DNA of 64,000 nucleotides from Pseudomonas denitrificans (nom. rej.) (GTDB lineage Bacteria > Pseudomonadota > Gammaproteobacteria > Pseudomonadales > Pseudomonadaceae), in contig NZ_CP043626.1 of assembly GCF_008807415.1 (NCBI RefSeq), positions 5,618,501 to 5,682,500 of the forward strand. The letters are read 5' to 3'. This document shows positions 40,890-48,972 of this stretch, one piece after another. The translations under genes were made by a program, and so were the position numbers. Numbering within the stretch: the first letter of the stretch is position 1; every line of letters begins with the position of its first letter. The notes under the pieces are model-generated. The model was not told the origin of the DNA. It worked only from the letters and a program-made list of their open reading frames with translations, and searched no databases.

Positions 40890-41810
40890 CTATTCAGTCG
40901 ACTCAGTCTCGTGGGTGGCATGTGGCGAGAATTCCTCCTGCAACGCCGCGCGAATCCAATCCTCGAACCAGGCCACATCGGCGCTCACCGCGCCGGTGGG
41001 CAGCAGCAGCTGGTAGCTCTCCAGCGGCACCTCCTCGGGCAGCGGTCGCACCAGCGTGCCGGCGGCCAGCTGGTGCTTCACCAGCACCAGGTTGGCCAGG
41101 GCGATGCCGTGGCCGGCCTCGGCCATGGACAGCGCGTGGTCGTTGCTGACGTAGAGCACGTCGGAGTTCACCCGCAGGTCCAGCCCGATGGTGGACAGCC
41201 AGAGGTTCCACCATTCGCCGTCGTCGACGTGGATCAGCTTGTGCTGCGCCAGTTCGTGCACGCTGCTCAGCGGGCCGTGCTCTTCGAGGTAGGAGGGCGA
41301 GCACACCGGGAAAACCGCCGGTCGCACCAGCGTGCTGTGGCACTGCGGATAGACGCCGGGAAGCCCGTAGACGATTCCCAGATCGGCGCTTTTGCCGTCC
41401 ACTTCAGTGAAAGTCGGGTTGGGTTCCACCGCTACCTTCAGGCCGGGGCGCTGCTGGCGCAGGGTTTCCAGGCGCGGCATCAGCCAGCGCTTGGCAAAGG
41501 CCGGCACCACCAGGATCTTCAGCCAGCGCGCGGTGCCGCCGGGGGCCAGCTCGTGGCCGGCGTCGGCGATCTGCTGCAGGGCTGTGGATATCTTCGCGTA
41601 GTAGCGCTGCCCGGCTGGCGTCAGGCTCACCCCGCGCGGGGTGCGTTCGAACAACTGCACGCCCAGCCAGTCCTCCAGCAGCTTCACATGACGGCCGATG
41701 GCCGGCTGCGTCACATGCAGGTCTTTCGAGGCGGCGACATAGCTGCCCAGCCGGGCGGCGGCCTCGAAGGCGCGGACGGCATTGAGCGGCGGAAGACGCT
41801 GGATGGACAT
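40890..41810 (-). CDS. LysR-family regulator of the malonyl-amide cluster
   Basis: The 306-residue LysR regulator is GcvA-like. It has an N-terminal winged helix ([40 protein letters not shown], reduced here to [18 protein letters not shown]) and a ligand-binding domain with two periplasmic-binding-like lobes. It diverges from the ABC-transporter operon with a 233-base gap containing an inverted repeat. This placement and the following malonate genes suggest it senses a malonyl compound and activates the operon. That is inference from LysR practice; the ligand is unknown. Confidence 0.92.
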   Translation of the reverse strand: MSIQRLPPLNAVRAFEAAARLGSYVAASKDLHVTQPAIGRHVKLLEDWLGVQLFERTPRGVSLTPAGQRYYAKISTALQQIADAGHELAPGGTARWLKILVVPAFAKRWLMPRLETLRQQRPGLKVAVEPNPTFTEVDGKSADLGIVYGLPGVYPQCHSTLVRPAVFPVCSPSYLEEHGPLSSVHELAQHKLIHVDDGEWWNLWLSTIGLDLRVNSDVLYVSNDHALSMAEAGHGIALANLVLVKHQLAAGTLVRPLPEEVPLESYQLLLPTGAVSADVAWFEDWIRAALQEEFSPHATHETESTE

Positions 41811-42043
41811 GGCGTGGCCTCGGGGGTATCAGCTTTTTAGCTGTTAATTTATTTAATATCGAATGTAAGAAAATTGAGCTTTCCGCTCAACCACCTTTCT
41901 TCGAATATCCGCCCCAACAACATCACAACTTGGGCTTGACCCAAGGCCAGCGCTGCCATCCAGCGTCTCTAGTCCTGCCAGAACAACTACAAGATCCCCC
42001 GACCGCCTGCTGGTGGCGGAAGGGAAGGTACGGAGGTTTCACC
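41811..42043. promoter_or_regulatory. divergent LysR / transporter promoter region with inverted repeat
   Basis: 233 AT-rich bases (AT well above the flanking genes between 41830 and 41915). A perfect TTGAGC/GCTCAA pair at 41874-41890 with TTTCC spacer, plus matching ATATCGAAT / TTCGAATAT arms around it (41856-41908), are candidate LysR operators. Other GGGCTTGACCCAAG bases near 41933 may be a second site. Confidence 0.5.
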
Positions 42044-43161
42044 ATGAGTGCCCTGCACAGCCTGCAGACGGCGGCGGTCTCCATCCGCTCCGTGCGCAAG
42101 GTCTACGGCGACCCGGCGAGCGGTCCCGTCGCTCTGAAATGCGTCGACCTGGACATCCGCGACAACGAATTCTTCACCCTGCTCGGCCCCTCGGGCTGCG
42201 GCAAGACCACCCTGCTGCGGATGATCGCCGGCTTCGAGTTCCCCACCTCCGGGGAAATCCAGCTCTACGGCGAGAACATCGCCGACCGGCCGCCCTTCGA
42301 GCGCCCGGTGAACACCGTGTTCCAGCACTACGCGCTGTTCCCGCACATGACCATCGCCGAGAACCTGGCCTTCGGCCTGGAGTCCCACCCGATGGGCCAG
42401 CGCATGAGCAAGGCGCAGGTCGCCGAGCGCGTCCGCGAGATGCTTGCCCTGGTGCAGATGGAGCGCTTCGCCCAGCGCAAACCGACCCAGCTCTCCGGCG
42501 GTCAGCAACAGCGCGTCGCCCTGGCCCGCGCGCTGGCGCCGCATCCGAAAGTGCTGCTGCTCGACGAGCCGTTGTCCGCACTCGACCTCAAGCTGCGCCA
42601 GGCCATGCGCGAAGAGCTCAAGGCGATCCAGTCCAAGACCGGCATCACCTTCATCTTCGTCACCCATGACCAGGAAGAGGCCCTGACCATGTCCGACCGC
42701 ATCGCCGTGCTCTCCGAGGGCGAGGTGCAGCAGGTCGGCCGCCCGGACGACATCTACGAAAACCCGCGCAACCGCTTCGTCGCCGACTTCATCGGCGAGA
42801 CCAACTTCCTCCCGGCGCGGGTCGAGAACTTCGCCGGTGATTGCGCGCAGTACCGCATCCCCGGTGACCAGCTGATCGAGGCTCCGGCCCGCGAAGGCCT
42901 GAAGGTCGGCGCCGAAGTCACCCTGTCTATCCGCCCGAGCGCCTGCAGCTGGTGGCCGAGGACACCCCGTCCGCCACGCCCTGCACCGTCGTCCAGCAGA
43001 TCTACCTGGGCACTGACCTGCAGTACCAGGTCAGCCTTGCCGACGGCACCCGCCTGACAGTCCGTGCGCCCAACAGCGCCGGGCAACGCGGGCGTCTGGC
43101 AGCCGGGCAACGCGCCGGGCTGCTGTTCGAAAAAGGCAGCGCCAGCGTCCTGGTGGACTGA
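42044..43161 (+). pseudogene. PotA-like ABC transporter ATPase, one-base frameshift near the C-terminus
   Basis: The ATPase of a polyamine-type importer reads from ATG 42044. It has Walker [14 protein letters not shown], signature [15 protein letters not shown] and Walker [13 protein letters not shown]. After TLSIRP at about 42936 the frame goes out of register and stops at 43057. In the next frame the family-typical tail continues ([28 protein letters not shown]) to 43161. Restoring one G after CCG at 42937 gives 372 residues with the expected TOBE end. All ATPase motifs precede the break. First gene of the operon. Confidence 0.85.
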
Positions 43162-43173
43162 GCGGAGGTGAGC

Positions 43174-44100
43174 ATGAACCGGTTATCCACAACCGCTGGC
43201 AATTCGCTGGAGCGGCGCCAGGCGCTGCGCAGCTTCCTCGGCGTGTCGCCCGCGCTGGTTTCCATCGGGCTGTTCCTGATCGTGCCGATCTTCATCGTGG
43301 TCGGTTACTCGCTGATGCAGGCCAACCCCTACGGTGGGGTGAACCCGCACTTCAGCATCGACGCCTATGTCTCGCTGCTGTTCGAGCGCCAACTCGACGA
43401 CAGCCTGGCCTTCGCCGACTCCTACGTGATGATCGCCCTGCGCTCCATCGGCATTGCTGCGGCGACCACCGTCATCACCCTGCTGGTGGGCTTCCCGGTG
43501 GCGGTGTGGCTGGCGATGCAGCCGGCGCACCGTCGCGGCCTGCTGATCTTCCTGATCACCGTGCCGTTCTGGGCCAACCTGCTGATCCGCACCTACGCCT
43601 GGATCCTGCTGCTGCGCGGCACTGGCGTGGTCAACGGCACGCTGATGAGCCTCGGCATCATCCACCAGCCGCTGAACCTGCTCTACACCGACGGCGCCGT
43701 GCTGCTGGGCCTGGTCTACACCTACGCGCCCTTCGTCGTGCTGCCGATCTACGCCACCCTGGAAAAGATGGACATGCGCCTGCTCGAAGCGGCCCAGGAC
43801 CTCTATGCCGGACGCATCCGTACCCTGCGCAAGGTGGTCCTGCCGATTGCCCGTCCGGGCATCCTGGCCGGCGCCATCCTCACCTTCGTGCCGTGCCTGG
43901 GCGCGATGATCGCCCCCGAACTGCTCGGCGGCGGCACCAAGATGATGCTTGGCAACCTGATCTTCCGGCAGTTCAGCGACTCGCGGAACTGGCCCTTCGG
44001 CGCGGCGCTGTCGCTGGTGCTGATGGGAGCCGTGATGCTGGTGCTGATGTTCTACGCGATGCGTGCCGAGCGCCTGCGCATCGCCCGGGGAGGTGAATGA
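43174..44100 (+). CDS. PotB-like ABC transporter permease
   Basis: The 308-residue inner-membrane permease has six helices and the EAA loop LEAAQDLYAGRIRTLRKVVLPIARPG (coupling helix that contacts the ATPase; shown only in part, EAAQDLYAG). It is like PotB of putrescine/spermidine importers. The start at 43174 (MNRLSTTAGN) has GCGGAGG six bases upstream; a GTG two codons earlier is possible. It lies 12 bases after the ATPase and overlaps the next gene's start. Confidence 0.92.
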   Translation: MNRLSTTAGNSLERRQALRSFLGVSPALVSIGLFLIVPIFIVVGYSLMQANPYGGVNPHFSIDAYVSLLFERQLDDSLAFADSYVMIALRSIGIAAATTVITLLVGFPVAVWLAMQPAHRRGLLIFLITVPFWANLLIRTYAWILLLRGTGVVNGTLMSLGIIHQPLNLLYTDGAVLLGLVYTYAPFVVLPIYATLEKMDMRLLEAAQDLYAGRIRTLRKVVLPIARPGILAGAILTFVPCLGAMIAPELLGGGTKMMLGNLIFRQFSDSRNWPFGAALSLVLMGAVMLVLMFYAMRAERLRIARGGE

Positions 44101-44906
44101 TGCTCTCGCTGCTGACCAAACGCCGTCTGGGTGTGCAGGATTTCCGTGGCTTCGGCGCACTGAGCTTCCTGTTCTACCTGTACCTCTACGCGCCCATCGT
44201 GGTGCTGGTGGTGCTCTCGTTCAACGCCAACCAGTCCGCCACCGTGTGGACCGGCTTCAGCCTCGACTGGTACCGCAGCGCCTTCGCCAACCAGGCGCTG
44301 CGCCAGGCCGCCGGCAACAGCCTGCTGATCGCGGTCTGCGCCAGCGTGATTGCCACGGTGATCGCCACCCTGGCCGCGCTGGGCACCTCGCGCGGGGCCA
44401 AGTTCAAGGGCCTGCGGCTGTCCATGGGGGCGATCATGCTGCCGCTGGTGCTGCCCGAGATCGTCGTTGGCGTCGCCACCCTGGCGCTGTTCTCCACCCT
44501 CGGCCTGTCGCTGGGTTACGGCAACCTGATCATCGCCCACACGGTGTTCTGCATCCCGTTCGCCTACCTGCCGATCCGTGCCCGCCTCAACGACATGGAC
44601 CTGTCTCTGGAGCAGGCCGCCGCCGACCTCTACGCCGGCCCCTGGCGGACCTTCCGCAAGGTGACCCTGCCACTGCTGATGCCGGGGATTTTCTCCGGGC
44701 TGATGCTGGCCTTCATCGTCTCGCTGGATAACTTCGTGATCTCGATGATGGTCTCCCAGGCCGGCACCACCACCTTGCCGATCTTCATCTTCGGCCTGCT
44801 GCGCATGGGCGTGACGCCTGATGTGAACGCGGTGTCGACCCTGATCCTCGGCGTTTCCGTGCTGTTCGTAACCCTGTCCTACCTGCTCGGCAAGAAGAAG
44901 GCCTGA
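44100..44906 (+). CDS. PotC-like ABC transporter permease
   Basis: The 268-residue permease has six helices and the EAA-type motif LEQAAADLYAGPWRTFRKV (reduced to EQAAADLYAG). It is the PotC-type half of the transporter, partner of the preceding permease. The ATG at 44100 is favoured over 44097 because GGAGG at 44089-44093 is then six bases away. It shares bases with the stop of the previous gene. The substrate-binding gene follows after 21 bases. Confidence 0.92.
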   Translation: MLSLLTKRRLGVQDFRGFGALSFLFYLYLYAPIVVLVVLSFNANQSATVWTGFSLDWYRSAFANQALRQAAGNSLLIAVCASVIATVIATLAALGTSRGAKFKGLRLSMGAIMLPLVLPEIVVGVATLALFSTLGLSLGYGNLIIAHTVFCIPFAYLPIRARLNDMDLSLEQAAADLYAGPWRTFRKVTLPLLMPGIFSGLMLAFIVSLDNFVISMMVSQAGTTTLPIFIFGLLRMGVTPDVNAVSTLILGVSVLFVTLSYLLGKKKA

Positions 44907-44927
44907 GCCCACATACCGGAGTAGAAG

Positions 44928-45962
44928 ATGAGCAAACTGATCGCTGCTGTAGGGGCCTCGCTGGCCATGGGCCTGGTGGCCAACGTGCACGCCGCCGAAC
45001 AACTGAACGTGGTGAGCTGGAGTGGCTATTTCACCCCGCAGATCCTCGAGAAGTTCGAGAAGGAAACCGGCATCAAGGTGACCGTGGACTCCTACGACTC
45101 CAACGAAACGCTGCTGGCCAAGCTCAAGCAGGGTGGCACCGGCTACGACGTGGCCATTCCCTCGCACCAGTTCGTGCCGATCCTGATTCAGGAGAAGCTG
45201 CTGGAGCGCTTCGACCCGGCCAGCCAGCCTTACTACGCCAACGTCGAGGACAACCTGAAGAAGCCCACCTGGGACCCGGAAGGCGCCTACGCCGTCCCCT
45301 TCATCTGGGGCACCACCAGCGTGGTGCTGGACAGCGCCAAGTACAGCGGCCCGGCCGACAGCTACTCGGTGCTGTTCACCCCGCCGGCGGAGCTGCAGGG
45401 CAGGATCAACATGTTCGATTCGGCGAGCGAAGTGATCGACACCGCCAGCCTCTACCTGGGCATCCCGCTGTGCAGCGAGGACCCCAAGCAGATGCAACAG
45501 GTGCTGACCCTGCTGAAGACCCAGAAGCCCTTCGTGAAGACCTACAGCTCCAAGGCCGGTTCGATCCGCGAGAACCTGGCCTCGGGCGAAGTCGACATGT
45601 CGATGTTCTGGGGCGGCTCGTCGATGCGCGCGCGTGAGATGAAGTCCAGCCTGAAGTACCTCTACCCGAAAGAGGGCGTGATGGCCTGGGTGGACAACCT
45701 GGTGATCCCGGCCGGCGCCAAGCACCCGGAGAACGCGAAGAAGTTCATCGCCTTCCTCAGCCAGCCGGAGAACTCGGCGATGACCCAGAACTTCCTCAAG
45801 CACCAGAGCCCGATCAAGGGCGTTGAACCTTTCCTCGATGCCAGCCTGAAGGATGCGCCGGAACTGCACATCCCCGAGGGCACCAAGGTGGTGTTCAGCA
45901 AGACCTGTGGCGAAGGCGCGATCCGCCTGGCCGACCGTATCTGGACCAACCTGATGCGCTGA
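44928..45962 (+). CDS. PotD-like periplasmic substrate-binding protein
   Basis: The 344-residue protein has a signal peptide (1-22, ending in VHAAE), then the spermidine/putrescine-binding fold: LNVVSWSGYFTPQILEKFEKETG (opening), the YDVAIPSHQFVPIL segment and WGTTSVVLDS. It binds the imported substrate in the periplasm. Members of this family bind polyamines but also other amines or acids, so the ligand cannot be assigned. Its neighbours (amidase, malonate genes) suggest an amide-linked malonyl compound. Ribosome site CCGGAGTAG. Confidence 0.92.
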   Translation: MSKLIAAVGASLAMGLVANVHAAEQLNVVSWSGYFTPQILEKFEKETGIKVTVDSYDSNETLLAKLKQGGTGYDVAIPSHQFVPILIQEKLLERFDPASQPYYANVEDNLKKPTWDPEGAYAVPFIWGTTSVVLDSAKYSGPADSYSVLFTPPAELQGRINMFDSASEVIDTASLYLGIPLCSEDPKQMQQVLTLLKTQKPFVKTYSSKAGSIRENLASGEVDMSMFWGGSSMRAREMKSSLKYLYPKEGVMAWVDNLVIPAGAKHPENAKKFIAFLSQPENSAMTQNFLKHQSPIKGVEPFLDASLKDAPELHIPEGTKVVFSKTCGEGAIRLADRIWTNLMR

Positions 45963-46138
45963 TCCCCGACCGGGAAAGCCGCCGACCGACGCTGCTCGCG
46001 TCCACCTTCGTGGACGTGCCGGCAGCGTGCGGCCCGGCGAACACGATATTCGCTACAAGCCCCATCCGCCGATGGGGTCGTTGAACCCGACCGAACCTTC
46101 CCGTTGCGGGAAATCCTGATTAAAAAAGGCCTCGTTCC
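45963..46138 (+). other. intercistronic spacer with four hairpins, transporter to amidase
   Basis: 176 bases without a gene. Several compact inverted repeats are stacked: GTCCAC/GTGGAC near 46009, CCCCAT/ATGGGG at 46060-46077 and TTCCCG/CGGGAA at 46098-46112. None has a classical T run. They may protect the transporter mRNA end and lower amidase levels by processing, as in other solute-binding operons. Confidence 0.45.
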
Positions 46139-47599
46139 ATGAGCCAGAACAACAAGCAAAACGAACTCGTCCAGCTCCAGGCCCACGAACTGGCCCAGCG
46201 CATCCGCCTGCGCGAAGTTTCCTGCCGTGAAGTGATGCAGGCGCACCTCGAGCAGATCGAGCGCTACAACCCGGCGGTCAACGCCATCGTCAGCCAGCAG
46301 CCGGACGATCTCCTGCTGGCCGAAGCCGAGCAGCGCGACGCCGACCTGGCCCGTGGCGAATACCGTGGCTGGATGCACGGCCTGCCCCATGCGGTGAAGG
46401 ACCTGTCGCTGACCCAGGGCATCCGCACTACCCTAGGCTCGCCGCTGTTCCGCGACTACCTGCCCGAGCGCGACGGCATCATGGTCGAGCGCATCAAGGC
46501 GGCCGGCGCGATCATCATCGGCAAGACCAACACCCCCGAATTCGGCCTCGGCTCCCACAGCTACAACCCGATCTTCGGTGCCACCGGCTGCGCCTACGCG
46601 CCCGAGCGCACCGCCGGCGGCAGCAGCGGTGGCGCAGCGGCGGCCCTGGCGCTGCAGATGGTCCCGGTGGCCGACGGCAGCGACATGATGGGCTCGCTGC
46701 GCAACCCGGCGGCCTTCAACAACATCATCGGTTTCCGTCCGTCCCAGGGCCGCGTGCCCTTCGACGACAGCGCCGACCTGTTCATCGACCAGATGGGCTA
46801 CGAAGGCCCCATGGGCCGCAGCGTCCGCGACGTGGCGCTGCTGCTGTCGGTACAGGCCGGCGGCGATGCCCGTGCGCCGCTGTCCATCGCCGAGAGCGGC
46901 GAGCAGTTCGCCGGCCGGCTGGAACGCGACTTCAAGGGCGCGCGCCTGGGCTGGTTGGGCGACCTGGGCGGCCAACTGCCCATGGAGAAGGGCGTGCTGG
47001 AGCTGTGCCGCCAGTCCTTCGCCGACTTCGAAGCCATCGGCTGCCACGTCGAGGAGACCGCCATGGGCTTCTCGCCCGAGCGCCTCTGGGACACCTGGCG
47101 TACCCTGCGCCACTGGATGGTCGCCGGCTCCCTCGGCGCGGCCTACACCGACCCGGCCAAGCGCGAGCTGCTCAAGCCCGAGGCGATCTGGGAAGTGGAG
47201 AACGGCCTGAAGCTCTCCGCCATGGACGTGTTCCGCGCCTCCGCCGCGCGCAGCGACTGGTACCGTGCGATCAACAAACTGTTCGAGCGTTATGACTACC
47301 TGTTGCTGCCCAGCGCCCAGGTCTTCCCGTTCGACAAGACCTGGGACTGGCCAAAGGAAATCGCCGGGAAGGCCATGGACACCTACCACCGCTGGATGGA
47401 AGTGGTGATCCCGGCCACCCTGTCCGGTTGCCCGGCGGCCAACGTGCCGGTGGGCTTCAATGAGCAGGGCCTGCCCATGGGTATCCAGATCATCGGCAGG
47501 CACCAGGCCGACATGGCCGTGTTGCAACTGGCCCACGCCTACGAGCAGGCCTCGCGCTGGTATCAGCGCTGCCCGCCGCCCATGCTGGCGGGGGTGTAA
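46139..47599 (+). CDS. amidase-signature hydrolase of the malonate cluster
   Basis: The 486-residue enzyme belongs to the amidase-signature family with an intact Ser-cisSer-Lys triad: Lys87 (HAVKDL), cis-Ser162 (GGSSGG) and nucleophile Ser186 (MMGSLRNPA). The 24-residue spacing between the two Ser equals that of malonamidase E2 (131/155) and 6-aminohexanoate cyclic-dimer hydrolase (150/174), as I remember them. It has no signal peptide, so it is cytoplasmic. It cleaves a C-N amide. Being followed by malonyl-CoA decarboxylase and malonate-CoA ligase, it probably frees malonate from an imported amide, such as malonamate or a malonyl conjugate. The length is nearer the 490-residue type than the 412-residue malonamidase. 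Confidence 0.88.
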   Translation: MSQNNKQNELVQLQAHELAQRIRLREVSCREVMQAHLEQIERYNPAVNAIVSQQPDDLLLAEAEQRDADLARGEYRGWMHGLPHAVKDLSLTQGIRTTLGSPLFRDYLPERDGIMVERIKAAGAIIIGKTNTPEFGLGSHSYNPIFGATGCAYAPERTAGGSSGGAAAALALQMVPVADGSDMMGSLRNPAAFNNIIGFRPSQGRVPFDDSADLFIDQMGYEGPMGRSVRDVALLLSVQAGGDARAPLSIAESGEQFAGRLERDFKGARLGWLGDLGGQLPMEKGVLELCRQSFADFEAIGCHVEETAMGFSPERLWDTWRTLRHWMVAGSLGAAYTDPAKRELLKPEAIWEVENGLKLSAMDVFRASAARSDWYRAINKLFERYDYLLLPSAQVFPFDKTWDWPKEIAGKAMDTYHRWMEVVIPATLSGCPAANVPVGFNEQGLPMGIQIIGRHQADMAVLQLAHAYEQASRWYQRCPPPMLAGV

Positions 47600-47628
47600 C
47601 TCCGTTATCCACAAGCTGAGGGGGACGC

Positions 47629-48963
47629 ATGAATATCAGCTTCTTCCAGGAACTGCTGCAAAGCATCACCGAGCGCGGCCGGCAATTGCTCGAGTCGCGC
47701 GAGCCGGCGCCGGGCAATGCCCAGGCGCTGGCGCAGGCTTGCCACAAGCTGATCTCCAGCCACGGCGAAGCCTCGGGCGTGGCCCTGGCGCAGCAGGTCC
47801 TGTGCGCCTACCGGGATTGTCCGCAAGACCAGCAGAAGGCCTTCTTCGACACCCTGCTGAAGGATTTCGCACCACCCCACGATGCGCTGGCGCAAGCCTG
47901 CCAGCGCTACCTCGACGAACCGTCGTCGGCCAACACCACGGCATTGTTCGAAGCCAGCGAACCGCCGCGCCAGGAGCTGTTCCGCCGCCTCAACCAGGCA
48001 CCCGGCGGCACCGCCGAGCTGATCGCCATGCGCCGCCTGCTGCTGCAGGAACTCAAAGCCAATCCCGAGCTGGCAGCCGTGGACCACGACCTGCAGCACC
48101 TGCTGGCGTCCTGGTTCAACCGCGGCTTCCTGGTGCTGCGGCGCATCGACTGGTCGACCCCGGCATCGATCCTGGAAAAGATCATCAGGTACGAGGCCGT
48201 CCACGCCATCAAGGACTGGGATGACCTGCGCAGCCGCCTGCAGCCGTCCGACCGCCGCTGCTTCGCCTTCTTCCACCCGGCCCTGGCCGACGAGCCGCTG
48301 ATCTTCGTCGAGGTGGCGCTGACCCGCGCCATGCCGGGTGCGATTGCAGAGATCCTGGAAACAAAGAGTCCGGAGGGCAAGCCGGCTGATGCGTCGGCAG
48401 ACGAGCCCGATACCGCGGTGTTCTATTCCATCAGCAACTGCCAGGACGGCCTGCGCGGCATCTCCTTCGGCAACTTCCTGATCAAGCAGGTGGTGGAGGA
48501 GCTGGCGCGGGAGATTCCCGGCCTGCGCCAGTTCGTCACCCTGTCGCCGGTGCCCGGCTTCCGCCGCTGGCTCGACAGCCTGGGGGAGGACCCGCAGCTG
48601 GGCGCGACAGCCGCCGAGCTGCTCAAGGCACTCAAGCCCGACGCCGCGCCGCCGCCACGCACGGAGCAACCGATGCTGGCGCTGGCCGCCGAATACTTCC
48701 TGCATGCCCGCAACGGCGCGGGTTTCCCGCTGGACCCGGTGGCGCGCTTCCACCTGGGCAACGGCGCGCGCCTGGAGCGTCTGAACTGGCGCGGCGACCT
48801 CTCCGCCAGCGGCCTGCGCCAGGCCGCCGGGCTGATGGTCAATTACCGCTACGAACTGCGCCAGATCGAAAAGAACCACGAAGCCTACGCCAACCAGGGC
48901 GTGGTCACCGCCTCACCCGAGGTGCGCAAACTGGCCACCCTGTCGGCGAAAACAAAACGCTAG
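47629..48963 (+). CDS. matA: malonyl-CoA decarboxylase
   Basis: The 444-residue protein is the bacterial malonyl-CoA decarboxylase (MatA/MCD). The N-terminal half is a helical domain and the C-terminal half the GNAT-like catalytic domain, with RCFAFFHPALADEPLIFVEVALT, VFYSISNCQDGLRGISFGNFLIKQV and catalytic-His-type AEYFLHARNG (shortened). It converts malonyl-CoA to acetyl-CoA and CO2. The start has AGGGGGACGC upstream. matB follows after nine bases. Its presence with matB lacks the mdc-type malonate decarboxylase genes, so this is the MatAB route. Confidence 0.93.
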   Translation: MNISFFQELLQSITERGRQLLESREPAPGNAQALAQACHKLISSHGEASGVALAQQVLCAYRDCPQDQQKAFFDTLLKDFAPPHDALAQACQRYLDEPSSANTTALFEASEPPRQELFRRLNQAPGGTAELIAMRRLLLQELKANPELAAVDHDLQHLLASWFNRGFLVLRRIDWSTPASILEKIIRYEAVHAIKDWDDLRSRLQPSDRRCFAFFHPALADEPLIFVEVALTRAMPGAIAEILETKSPEGKPADASADEPDTAVFYSISNCQDGLRGISFGNFLIKQVVEELAREIPGLRQFVTLSPVPGFRRWLDSLGEDPQLGATAAELLKALKPDAAPPPRTEQPMLALAAEYFLHARNGAGFPLDPVARFHLGNGARLERLNWRGDLSASGLRQAAGLMVNYRYELRQIEKNHEAYANQGVVTASPEVRKLATLSAKTKR

Positions 48964-48972
48964 GACCTCACC

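Noticed and set aside
42044..43161. Programmed frameshifting in the PotA-like gene
   Set aside because: No slippery sequence; a missing G restores the family sequence exactly in register.
42044..45962. Annotation as a true spermidine/putrescine importer
   Set aside because: Domain similarity supports only the family. The amidase and malonate genes downstream make another ligand more likely, so no pot symbols were assigned.
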